64,000 bases of DNA from NCBI GenBank assembly GCA_026874595.1, contig CM049311.1, positions 52,641,676-52,705,675 on the forward strand, given 5' to 3'. Both the position numbers and the translations under genes were made by a program. This document shows, piece by piece, positions 47,546 to 59,338 of the stretch. The stretch is from Sipunculus nudus. Lineage: Eukaryota > Annelida > Sipuncula > Golfingiida > Sipunculidae. Numbering within the stretch: the first letter of the stretch is position 1; each line of letters opens with the position of its first letter. The notes beneath the pieces are model-generated. The model worked only from the letters and a program-made list of their open reading frames with translations. It ran no database searches and was not told the DNA's origin.

Positions 47546-48985
47546 AAATATGAGAATCAACTGAGATACATCTCAAAATAACAATCAGAAACATGACATG
47601 TATGATTGTGTTACAGATAAATATCCTCAACATGGGATACACTAGTTAAGTGGTCAAGTGGTTTGTCCAGTAAATATGAATATTAAATATAGTTTTAGCA
47701 GTCTGTACATTAAAGATATACTTGATTATCTGTACAGAGACTTAAGACCATGCTACTGGTCAAGCAGTGTGTCCATTCAGGAAAAATAACTCATGAAGGT
47801 GTCTGTCAAATCATTTTTAAATTGTACATTTAAATAAAGGTTAAAGTTAAAGCGAAAATCATTCACAGAGCAACTCCTACTTCAAATACTTCTGGTGATT
47901 CTGAATGAGAGATGAGACAAAAGTAAATTCTATTACCACATCTCAGTTACTTATGATAAAAGAATACAAACCTATAATGAAACTTTAGTTATTTTTTCTA
48001 AATGAAAAGCTCTCAAGTATCACCCTATAGTGGCACAGAATAAGATTTTTCACTCAGTCATTATTTAAACATTCATTTGCAAAGGTTTCTCACACTAATT
48101 TTACTAAGTCACACACGTTTCACATATTTATTATCTCAGAATGTTTACTATATAATTACCACAAAAGTAAATGTTATAATGTTAAATGACTGAGATATGG
48201 ATAATTTATCAACTGCTCTTCATCAAAGAGTAAAATAAAAGTGAAACTTGGAATATTATGAAGAGTTAGCTGTAGGACCATCAGACACTGTTGTAGAGTT
48301 GACAATTTAGACTGTTTATAATAAATAAAGCCTGGCACTGACAATCCCAGGGTTCTCCCCGTGATACAGGAACTGTAGTATCCTTGTCACCTGTGAAACC
48401 AAAACCACAGTAACCCCCCCCCCCCCCATTTCCCAAAACATATATACAACCACTCATTGTTCTGTTGCTGATAATGAACAATTTTGTAGGTTTCCTGATC
48501 ATGGTGATGAATACCGCACATACATCATACAAACAGGGCTCTTGTAGTCAGCCTTTTCACATTAACAATTTAGGTTACAAGTTCACCCCTGTTTGTCTGT
48601 TTATCTATTTGTTTGTTTGTATCCTTAACTTTGTCAAAATGTTGGCCTCAACACTAGGCACCATTTCAACTATTTGGAGTAAATCACAATCCTGAACCTA
48701 TAATAAAATTTGTCTGCTTGTATGCGTGTTTGATGTTGCAAAAATCTTAAAAACTTATATATGGATTTCAACAGAATTTGCTTGAGAGGTAGGGTCCTGT
48801 TAAGTTCTGCCAAGGACCTAAATAAACTTTTGATACAGGCACAGGTTTTCACATCTCAAGTGTTACTGTTCCTTATATTACTGACTGACTTCTTGTAGGA
48901 CAGAATAAAGATTCTGTGTAAAGGGGTGACTTTCATGTAAGTACTTTTTATTTGTAGTTTTTCTGTACTTAAAGCTAAGTTTGAA
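47546..48985. other. Intron 1 sequence, no feature seen
   Basis: About 1.4 kb of AT-rich DNA with a C run at 48415-48426. I searched it for the missing basic N-terminal exon of macoilin and did not find one. Confidence 0.45.
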
Positions 48986-50035
48986 ACAATGGACTGATTG
49001 GTCACTGTGCTCAGCTGAAGTTGACCTTGAAGGTGAAAATCTAAAATAATATCAAATGGAGATAAACTCTAAGAGGAAAAGGTAATATAGGCCATGGCTG
49101 GTTGAAATGATTGGTTTGTATTGACGAGGAAGAAATTGTTTCAAATAATATTTTGAAACCAAACCATGCATTTCCTAATGTTAAAATTGAAGCATGTGAG
49201 CAGTTTGAAACCATAAGATGTATATTATTACCATGATCATTGTTTTTTTTATAAAATATATATGTTTGAATATATGTATTTTTTATTTTATAAAATGTTA
49301 ATGTATACAGAAATATAACAAATGTCCCCAGTCCATAGATGCAGTGACAATGATTGGATTAAAATTTAACATATGCAACTTTACTCAAATGAATATACAA
49401 GTTGCTTACAAATTTCAGACTTTAATAGCTTAAATTCATACACAGACAGCATATGAAAGTTATTTCAACAATGCTTATATGAAAATTTCTAACCGGTAAT
49501 AAAAATATATTTATTGACAAACGGAGCGATACACAGACAGAGCTGATCACTTTATGTTCCATTCTCCTATGGCAAATATGTTTCAATTAGATTTTGATTT
49601 TTTCTAATCCAATTATTTTTGAAAATTAAATTAATTTTACAAATTAGCAAAAATATTAAAACAATTGTCAAAGTGCACAGGTGCAAAGGAATAAATGGCA
49701 GCAAGGGGAGGGGATGGGTTGATTTGAGGAGGGGATTACCAACACTACTGCATACACATACATGGCACACAAAGCCTGATCTCCAATTCTGCTGGGCAGG
49801 AAAATATTGAACAAATGTTTGTATTAGATCCTCATTTTATTACCAGATCATTTTTTTTTATTTTCAGCTTATATTTCTATACATTTCCAATATAAAATAT
49901 ATATATATATCTGAATATAAAATTGATTCATAATTCTAAATTGCATCATCATAAATCTCAATCAGATAACACCACATCATGCATACAAATGTATATTTAT
50001 ATTTTGCCACAAAAATTTATCTTTTAAATTTGCAA

Positions 50036-53000
50036 ACAAGGGACCTATGGGTCACGGCGCTCAGCTGTAATATATGATAAAAAATATGATTTAGACTGAG
50101 GCACATGCTAATTTTATGTGGTAAAAAAATAAGCTGTATTATGAATTGTTGTTGTTTAGCTTATGTATGATTTTGATAGTACCTCTGGAGACAGGGAAGA
50201 GGATTGATTTCATTTAATTTATTAACAAATGGAGTGCTATTGTCACACAGATTTTGACTTGGCCATATAACTTATAAGCAGAACATATAATATAAGAGTT
50301 TAACTATTTATTAAAATAAATTACGAATATTGTCCCAAATATAATTTTTATTAAAAATAATAATAGAATCGTATGATTTTTTAAAATAAAATATAACTAA
50401 AATGATTATTTAAATAATATTAAAGAATATATTCAATAATGCATTCATGAATACATTTCGAAAGTATTTGCACTGGTATTCATATACTTTCATTTTTACC
50501 TGAATTCCCATTCTTATGAAAGAAATTTTATAATGGAGTACATATTCATATTCGTATTTAAATACAGTTGCAAAGTATTTGCACCATGTCTGGTATTTAT
50601 TCAGTTTTCACCAAACAATGATGTTGAGAATCCAGAATATACAAAATTCACACATTTAAATAACTAGATATTTCTTGGCACCGCAGGTGCCATAGTATCC
50701 CCAGACAATTAATCCCCCCCCTTTAAGAATAGGCACCCCATCTTCAGCAACAATTAATATCAGACCACACTCATAGAAAAGGTCATTCTCATAGAAAAGG
50801 TCATGATCCAAATTTCAATATACATCATCCTCTAACCCATGTCTATGTATATGCAAGAAATCTGTCCATTAGTTTTTGACTTATAATGCTCACAATACTG
50901 TTAAGTGGCAATGATGGGGTATTAAACGGCACGAAAACAAGTAAAAGAATAACAGGTGGCACCACCTGTTTCCCGTACATGACAACACTATCCAAGATCT
51001 TCGTTCAAGTTGATTTTTGGACCAATCAATGCATCCCTTATTGAGAAATTAATGATTTTGTGTGATTTTCACCATATATGGCAATATTCAAGGTCAAGGC
51101 CACTCATTGGAAAGGTCATGACCCCTATTCAAATAAACATTATCCTATAACCCATATCCATGTATATGCATAATATGAAAGAAATTTGTCCATTAGTTTT
51201 TGACTTATAATGCTCACAGTACTGATAAATGGCAATGATGGGGTATTAAACGGCACAAAACAAGTAAAAGAATAACAGGTGGCGCCACCTGTTTCCGGTA
51301 CATGACAATACTTTTCAAGATCTTCGAACATGTTGATTTTTGGACCAATGCATGCATCCCTTATTGAGATATTAATGATTTTGTGTAATTTTCACCATAT
51401 ATGGCAATTTTTCAAGGTCAAAGCCACTCTAATAGGAAAGGTCATGACCCCAATTTATATATACAACATCCCATAACCCATGTCTATGTATATGCATAAT
51501 ATGAAAGAAATCTGTCCATAAGTTTTTGACTTATAATGCTCACAGGTTATAAATGTACTGTTAAGTGGCAATGATGGGGTATTAAACGGCATAAAAACAA
51601 GTAAAAGAATAACAGGTGGCGCCACCTGTTTCCGGTACATGACATTACCATCCAAGATCTTCGGTCAAGTTGATTTTTGGACCAATGCATGCATCCCTTA
51701 TTGAGAAATTAATGATTTTGTGTGATTTTCACCATATATGGCAATATTCAAGGTCAAGGCCACTCATTGGAAAGGTCATGACCCCTATTCAAATAAACAT
51801 TATCCTATAACCCATATCCATGTATATGCATAATATGAAAGAAATTTGTCCATTAGTTTTTGACTTATAATGCTCACAGTACTGATAAATGGCAATGATG
51901 GGGTATTAAACGGCACAAAACAAGTAAAAGAATAACAGGTGGCGCCACCTGTTTCTGGTACATGACAATACTTTCCAAGATCTTTAAACATGTTGATTTT
52001 TGGACAAATGCATGCATCCTTTATTGAGATATTCATGATTTTGTGTAATTTTCACCATATATGGCAATATTCAAGGTCAAGGCCACTCTAATAGGAAAGG
52101 TCATGACCCCAATTTATATATACATCATCCCATAACCCATGTCTATGTATATGCATAATATGAAAGAAATCTGTCCATTAGTTTTTGACTTATAATGCTC
52201 ACAGGTTATAAATGTACTGTTAAGTGGCAATGATGGGGTATTAAACGGCATGAAAACAAGTAAAAGAATAACAGGTGGCGCCACTTGTTTCCGGTACATG
52301 ACATTACTATCCAAGATCTTCAGTCAATTTGATTTTTGGACCAATGCATGCATCCCTTATTGAGAAATTAATGATTTTGTGTGATTTTCACCATATATGG
52401 CAATATTCAAGGTCAAGGCCACTCTCATAGGAAAGGTCATTAACCCAATAGGAATAAACATCATCTTATAACCCATATCTATGTATTTGCATAATATTAA
52501 AGAAATCTGTCCATTAGTTTTTTACTTATAATGCTCACAGTACTGTCAAGTAGCAATTTTGGGGATATTAAACGGCATGAAAACAAGTAAAGAATAATAG
52601 GTGGCGCCACCAGTTTCTGGAACATGACAACCCTATCCATGATCTTCGATCAACTTGATTTTGGGATCAATCCATGCAAGTTTTTTTGAGATATTTAAGA
52701 ATTTGTGTGATTTTCCCCAAAATTGAACCTATTCAAGGTCAAGGTCACTCTCCTAGTTGAGGTCATGACCTCATTTTAAATAGGCGTCGTCCTCTCACCC
52801 ATATCTATACATATACCAAGTTTGGTAAAGATCCGTGAAATATTTTTTGAGTTATTGTGTCCAAAAGAAATCTCTGCGGCGGCGGCGGCGCGACCGTGCC
52901 TAAACCATAGTATCTCCAGACTATGTCTGGCGATACAATGATCATAAGTACCTGGTTTTATTGCTTTTATTTATATTAAAAAAAAATAAATGTAATATAT

Positions 53001-54014
53001 TCATTTTGGACTAATTTCACATCAATGTACACACTAGACACAGTCTATCATTAATTTCCTTCATATGATCCCTAATGATTAGTAATGAATGATATGATTT
53101 ACTTTTTTATCATTAAAATTGAACTGAAAAATACCATAGGTGACTGCATGGTGTTATTTGGAATACGTGACATTCTATCCATCAATAAAAGATTCTTATA
53201 TCATCAGTAACTGCAAGTTAATTTCCTGTTATTATCAACTAACAAATTCCTTTTCTATTTTTCTTTAATTTGTAATTAAAAACCAATAAAAATTTATTAA
53301 TTTATTGTTATGTTGTTGGTTAAAACTACTAGATGAGTTGGGTTGGACACCTGGATCAACTGTAGCTGGCCATATACTGCCAGGCTGCCCCAGTTTATTA
53401 TTTGCCTCAAGCATGCATAATTTGCTGAAAGTTCAACAAGGTCAACATACAGGTGACTCAAGAGGGGCTAGAGACAGCCAAGGTCTGACATGGTCTCCTA
53501 AAAACATTAATAAAAGCTACAATTTTTTGCCAATTACTTTCAGCTTTCTAAACTAAAAAGCTAAAATCCTTATGTGTGCATGATATGAAAATTATACCAA
53601 CAGTGCTCACAGGAAACAAACGTGCCATGGTCAAAGTTGGGCAAAATTTAAGGTACTAATTTTATATTTATACTTATAACTTATAAAATTTGAAAAATTC
53701 AGAACTAATTTTTGGTATTCAATTAAATCTTGATTAAATAATGTTACATCCCTGACAAAAAATCTCTAGCTTCAGCAATCCTCTTGTTAAGGGAGTAAAT
53801 ATATATCTTGATTTTTTAAAAAGTGCATTATGTTTGGGCCCATAACTTAAAAAAAATACTCAATACTGACATCATTTCTGGCATGTGCATAGAGAATGTA
53901 TAGAAAAATATGTATATTATATATGATTAAAGTCAGATCAGTGTTTTTGATATTAGGCACTCTTGAAGTGTCAAAAACATAGTACCTGCAAAACTTTGTT
54001 ATGGCGGATACAAT
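50036..54014 (+). mobile_element. Compound insert with family A head and family D-type tail
   Basis: Starts ACAAGGGACCTATGGGTCAC then GGCGCTCAGCTG (family A) and ends TTATGGCGGATACAAT, the inverse of the family D motif GTATCCGCC. It sits where the related element at about 12725 has an uninterrupted ACAATAAATATCTA. Family C copy 2 lies inside it. The interval 53560-53980 is another copy of the body text seen at 13200-13690 and 22430-22860. Confidence 0.5.
50663..52939 (+). mobile_element. Family C element, copy 2
   Basis: Starts ACTAGATATTTCTTGGCACC with a perfect hairpin (GGCACC, loop GCA, GGTGCC) and AGTATCCCCAGACA. Ends with GCGGCGGCGGCGGCG, then a hairpin GTATCTCCAGAC/GTCTGGCGATAC and AAT. 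The core has six units bounded by GGTGGCGCCACC-type palindromes at 50955, 51279, 51615, 51939, 52274 and 52600, alternating between about 324 and 336 bp, so the higher-order period is 660 bp (51061 and 51721 start identical text). No coding frame. Confidence 0.8.
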
Positions 54015-54026
54015 AAATATCTATTA

Positions 54027-54878
54027 ACTAAAATACAGGCAGTCGACAAGGGACACATGTATCCGCCGAAATCAGAGTGGAAAGGGTGAAGTAAGGCATG
54101 GATTGAGTGGCAAGGGGAAATAGAGTGAAGTGTTGGATGTCTGCAGCCGAAATGTGAATGTAGGTTGCGCCACCTACAACAAAATCCAGAAAGCTGTCAA
54201 AGTTGTTTACATATGCAAAATTTTAGGCAGATATTTCAAACCACTACATGCTTATGAGTCATTTAAGCCCGTGGCAGACAAACAGACAGACATGGGGCAA
54301 AAATGGTTGCAGGTGGCGCCACAAGTTTTGCGTATGATAAAGAGCTATGTGAGATCTATACACATGCAAAACTTTGGCCCAATCAGTCAAACAGTTCCTG
54401 AGATATGAGCTTGGATGTCTGCAACGTAAACAAGAATGTAGGTGGCGCCACCTGTCATAAAATCAAGACAGCTGCCCAGGATGTATAAACCTGCAAAATT
54501 TACGGTAGATATTTCAAAACACTGCAGAGATATGAGTGATTTTATCCCACGGAATACACAGACGGATGCTGTGCAAAAATGGCTCCAGGTGGCTTCACCA
54601 GTTTTGCGTATGATAAAGAGCTATGTGAGATTTATACACATGCAAACTTTTGGCTCAATCGGTCAATCCGTTCCCGAGATATGTGGGAAACAGACGTACA
54701 AATTGACGCTGGGCAGAAAGGAAAGGTCAGAGGTCAGAGGTCAACGGCACCAGTTACATGTGACCCAATAATTGGTGTAAATTCCGGAAAGACCTGTCCA
54801 GTAGTTTCAGAGGCGTTCTCCTGAAATGTACGCGGCGGCGGCAGAACCTGGTCAAAAACTTAGTATCCACAATACAAT
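54027..54878 (+). mobile_element. Family D element, copy 2
   Basis: Head ACTAAAATACAGGCAGTCG followed by ACAAGGGACACATGTATCCG; it matches the inverse of 1143-1040. Body units of about 140 bp carry GGTTGCGCCACC, GGTGGCGCCACA and GGTGGCGCCACC (54162, 54312, 54441). The end has GCGGCGGCGG and a degraded AGTATCCACAATACAAT. Confidence 0.65.
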
Positions 54879-55404
54879 AATACGTGATTCAGATTTCACA
54901 ATTTTAAATTGTGCTTTTATTTATCCATAATTTGCTTCATATTTTTTTAAAATTATGCATACTTATGGGTTAAATTATATTTTAATTTGTTAAAATCATT
55001 TAAAAGAAAATTGATTTCTTTAAAAATGCTATATTAACACAATATGGCAGGTAAGTTTTTAATATTGGAGTGAAAACAGCATTATATTAAGGAAATACAG
55101 TGCAAACAATTAAAATTACTGCATATCACTTGGTGGAGAGGGTTGCTGGGGGGGGGGGGATATGAAAATAACTGTAACCCTACACCTGTCACAGCAGGGG
55201 ATCTCCCCCAGTGACTGTAACAAATCAGGAACCCTGCCATAGCTGACTTCCAGTGACCAGAAGTGAGTTGCCTGCATCTAGACAATGAAAGTGACTACAA
55301 TATAGCCTCAAGAAAACATTCAATAACGAAACCAATTTTTAGATTTAAACAACTTTAATATGGATGTTTACATGCTGTGAAAATTTTATGAACAGTACAG
55401 GAAA

Positions 55405-56356
55405 ACTAGTGGCCCATGGACCATGATGCTCAGCTGAATTCAAGGAATGTTGAACAATCAAAATGCTTGCCAGAGTGCCAAAATATCATGAATTTTGTGA
55501 AGAGTCCTAAGAAATGTCTGGTTTACAAGAAAACTCTCCAAGACGGATTGACATGCAAAATTTCAGACCAATACCTTGAACTTCTTTGTATCAAATTTCA
55601 AGTTTCCATAGAAACTTTTTATGGACCTCCCTTGTTTTCAAATAATAAGATTCCAGAGCCAGCAGTTACGATTTGTGCCCTGTTAACAGAAGACAGCTTC
55701 TTTGAAAGTATCAAATATAGAGAAAAAAATCGTAAAAATTAGAAAAAATACAGGTGGTGCCACCAGTTTGCTGGAACTGATGGAATATTCCATGATCAAT
55801 ATTTATGCTAAGAATCATGGTGATCAAGGCAGTAGTTATTCAGGTACTGAAGCTTTTGTATCAAATTTTTTTATTTTTCTGGGGCTGACTTACAAGACCC
55901 AAAGCTCGAAGAATATGGGTAACAGAGACCCAATTTCAGGTTTCCAAGGAGATTTTTTAACAACCTCCCTGCATGTCAAGTTAGAAAATTACAGGTCCAG
56001 TGGTTATGATTTGTGCCCTGTTAACACAGCTTCTTTAAGGGTATCAAAAATAGAGAAAAAAAATCAATATTCATGCAAGGAATCCGGATGATCAAGGCAG
56101 TAGTTATTCAGGTATTGAAGCTTTTGTATCAAATTATATTATTCTAGGGGGTACTTAGGAGTCCCGTAGCTTGGAGAATATGGGTAACAGGAGACCAAAT
56201 TTCAGGTTTCCAAGGAGATTTTTTATAGACCTCAATGAATGTCAAGTTAGAAGATTCCAGGTCCAGTGGTTACAATTTGTGCCCTGTTAACGGACAGCCG
56301 AACGGCCAAACAGACGGACAAGGAACAAGGAGCATGAATTTCAGTCAGCTGAGCTA
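55405..56356 (+). mobile_element. Family A element, short nested copy
   Basis: Head ACTAGTGGCCCATGGACCAT then GATGCTCAGCTGA; tail after ACAGACGG repeats ending GTCAGCTGAGCTA. The core resembles the 340-bp units at 8592-10472 (GGTGGTGCCACCAGTTTGC near 55754). Both flanks together restore CAGG, seven A, CGTGCC, as seen unbroken at 13320-13336 and 22488-22504. Confidence 0.75.
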
Positions 56357-57947
56357 AAAACGTGCCAAGTTCAAAGTTAGGCAAAATTTAGGGTACTGAT
56401 TTTATTTTTATGCTAATAACTTAAAAGGTTTACAATATTCAGATCTAATTTTGAGTATACAATTTAATCTTAATTAAACAAAGTTATATATTTGAAAAAA
56501 AAAGTCTCTAGCTTCAAAAATTTTCATGTTATGTGAGCAAATATTTTTCCTGATTTTTCACAAAGTCCAATTTGTTCAAGCCAACAGCTTATACAAATTA
56601 CACTTAACAGTAATATTTTCTGGCATGTATACAGGAAATATATAGGAAAAAACTCCTGGTAAATATTAAGAAGAACAGATAAATGGTTTGATGTGAGGCA
56701 GTCCTGAAGTGTGATAATAGGTTTTTAATGGAAATTTGAGGTTTATTCTTAATTTCTTGAATGAATGAAGTCGCATTGCCCCAGTTTTCTGTTTGGTAGG
56801 AGATCTTGGGGACATTAACCAATATGCTGAATTTTGGATTTGTAGGTCTAACGGTTTCGAAAAGTGCCAGTCTAATGGATGGACAGACAGACGGATGGAC
56901 GGACGACGGACAATGGACCACGACTATAGCTCAGATGACTTACAGTCAGTTGAGCTAAAAAGGGAGGTTTGCTTACTTTGAATAACTACCCTATAATGCC
57001 CATACTATTAAAGGGCAAGAGTGATCTCCAATACTTATTGTCTCCTTATGGCCATGACCCAAGCCATCAGCCTTGAAAACATGACCCTGAATGCCCCTTA
57101 TCTCTATACATAAACCTACAGTTGGCTGGGGGGAGTTGATTATAATGCATATCTTAGTGATAACAGAATCACAAATGTGTTGTGCACCCTGACCTTTCCG
57201 TGTGGCTTGTTGGTCCCCATTCCCTTAACAATATCACCAAAAATATCATTGTGTTAAAGTAAACATGACATAGAAGGGAACCAATGGTAACAGTAAGTAA
57301 CTTGAAAGATCTGATTAATTTATATTATGTGGATCATAACAAGAGTGATAATAATTAAATTCAACACACAAACAATGGTGTTCAGTAGTCTCAAGAGGTA
57401 TAGGAAGTGGGAGAATGCAGAGAAATCAAAGACCTTGGACAGGGCACCAAAACCCAACTCTGGTCTTAAACTCTGTGTAACATGATAAGTAGAAGAATAA
57501 ATTTAGAATCTAAACTTTGATCTGGACGTCATGGGATCATGACTTAATTTTCACAGTTTAATGTTCCTTTCATGTATCAGGATCAGGAAATTCAATTTCA
57601 AGAAATGTCACATATACAAAAGTCTTCTTGTCTGCTGTAATTTCATCCCTGCTGTAGAGACATCATCTACACCTTATTCCAAGCATACAAAACTGATCAA
57701 TTTAACTAAGACCGCTACCCTTACAGGTTAATGACTGTCATTACATGAACCTTTAATTGTCAAACAAAACAGCTGTTTTCCATACATGTTTATATATGTC
57801 AAGGATTCACATAGAATCTTGACTGTTAGTGTATGATTTATTTTATAGAAACTGTCACAGTATCAAACTCATGTTTAGTTACCATCACACCACATGGCAC
57901 ATGCCAAAATTATGATAAAAATAAGTTGCAACTATTTTACATTAACA

Positions 57948-58104
57948 CAGTGGAACATTTCGTAAACATTACCTTTCTAATAATACCACCTGTCTATTAA
58001 GACCATTCTTGAGTGAACCAAAAGCACTTGTCTTGTAAGACCAAATATGAATTTAAACCAATTTGGTGAGTCCCACAGGTGTTCTTATAGCACAGGTTTC
58101 ACTG
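57948..58104. mobile_element. Small inverted-repeat element (MITE-like, 157 bp)
   Basis: Ends CAGTGGAAC and GTTTCACTG are inverted repeats with one mismatch, in the CAGTG-AAC style of pogo/Tigger relatives. Target duplication not identifiable. Surrounding sequence 56958-58200 otherwise shows nothing recognised. Confidence 0.4.
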
Positions 58105-58199
58105 CGTCATGTTTTTTTTATTGATGATTTTTTGTAGGAGGTAACCACCTCTATTTTTTTTTAAATTCTCTGATCAAATTTTTTATCTAGGTTTGTACA

Positions 58200-58523
58200 T
58201 CTGCAGAGTTCTATTTCCGTTAGGGACTACATGACATGGCAGTAGCACTCGCTTCCTATCATATGATATTGTATCCTGCTGTCACCCAGGCCTGGTGACT
58301 ACTGCACTAGCAGGTCCTTCCTGTGTTATCATTCCCATTGGCTGGGTCATAACACAGAGAAATCCCCTAATGACGCCCTAGTTTGTGGGTGATACACGGC
58401 TGTATGGCACAGCCTTCCAATTAAGCCTGCTGACCATGAAAATCTGACCGCCTCAGCTGGGATTTGAAATCATGACCTCCTTGATTTGAGTCCTGTGCTC
58501 TACCCCTGAGCCACAGAAGCCAG
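58200..58523 (-). mobile_element. tRNA-derived SINE
   Basis: On the minus strand 58513-58498 reads TGGCTCAGGGGTAGAGC, a polymerase III box A, and 58471-58459 reads GATTTCAAATCCC, a box B. The spacing is as in a tRNA, but the arms do not fold as a functional tRNA. A non-tRNA body of about 250 bp follows toward 58200, and further down lies an A-rich stretch (58150-58166 inverse). This fits the tRNA-headed SINEs known from molluscs; the exact family is not named. Confidence 0.65.
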
Positions 58524-59338
58524 TCACTGCATCATGTTTGTTAAATGACTTGACCAGGGTTGGCAAGTTTTAGGCATGAAGGTTTTAACCATGGGTTATA
58601 ACCTGGTTAAAACTGCCCCGCCTAAGACATGTTTTAGGCAGGTTTAAGGCACCAAAAGTGCTTGACTAATTGTGAAGTAAGGGTTACTTCAGCAGTCAGA
58701 CACATTTTGTGCAAGGCTGGGCTGCTGGTGTTAAATAATACAATAATCAAAGATCTTCTAATGCATGAAAATTAATACCTACTGGAATTAAAATATCATT
58801 TGTGACAAAAAGGGGAGCAGCATGGTGAGAAAACTTGGGCTACATCAGTAACAAATTCTTGATAATCAGACACTTCTGTGAAAGGATGTCACTGATGTCA
58901 AGCTATTACACTTTCAGCTGGCCCTTGTAAATAAATCACACAATGATCAATTAACACTCTCACTTATTCAGGTGAACTATCGCATGAACAAAGGGCTGTA
59001 ATCAACAAGAAATTAACATGATCAGCACCTGCGAGCATCAGTTCAGAATACTCACTGCAGCATCAGTGACTTTCACTGTGGGATTCAAGTTGTTGTCATA
59101 GCAACAAGGAGTGAAAAATACTGTATTAGCAGTTCCTATATACATTTCAAAAAGATATGAAGTCCCCATATGTATAAATGTGTGTCTGGTGATTATACAA
59201 TATATGTTGTCATGGTAACCTTCAATTTTCTTCCAATCATATAACACTAGCTTTGCTACACTCAAGACTGGAAGTATTTTATTTATCTGTTGTCAACTTG
59301 TTACAAATGGTGTAAATAATTCCATATATATAAAAGTA
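58524..59338. other. Intergenic or intron 1 sequence, no feature seen
   Basis: AT-rich, with a short inverted stretch GGTTTTAACCATGGGTTATAACC near 58584. No gene or element recognised. Confidence 0.4.

Larger units (their letters stand above)
48986..56957 (+). mobile_element. Family A element, outer shell of a nest
   Basis: Head ACAATGGACTGATTGGTCAC with GCTCAGCTGAAGTTGACC at 48986. Tail with ACAGACGG repeats and a hairpin ending GTTGAGCTA at 56957. Its body matches the element at 12044-16336 in order: 48986-50030 with 12044-12720, 54885-55400 with 12750-13320, and 56360-56740 with 13335-13690. The gaps in this match are filled by other elements (50036-54014, 54027-54878, 55405-56356). Confidence 0.7.

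Noticed and set aside
50955-52610. CRISPR-like regular repeats
   Set aside because: Units are over 300 bp and near-identical over their entire length, so there are no spacers. It is satellite-like DNA in an animal genome.
58459-58523. Functional tRNA gene
   Set aside because: Box A and box B are present, but acceptor and anticodon arms do not pair properly and a long non-tRNA body follows; a SINE explains it better.
59038-59265. Frame of 75 codons with a GTGAGT-like donor (possible upstream exon)
   Set aside because: The encoded text does not resemble the basic macoilin N-terminus and lacks a convincing acceptor or start.
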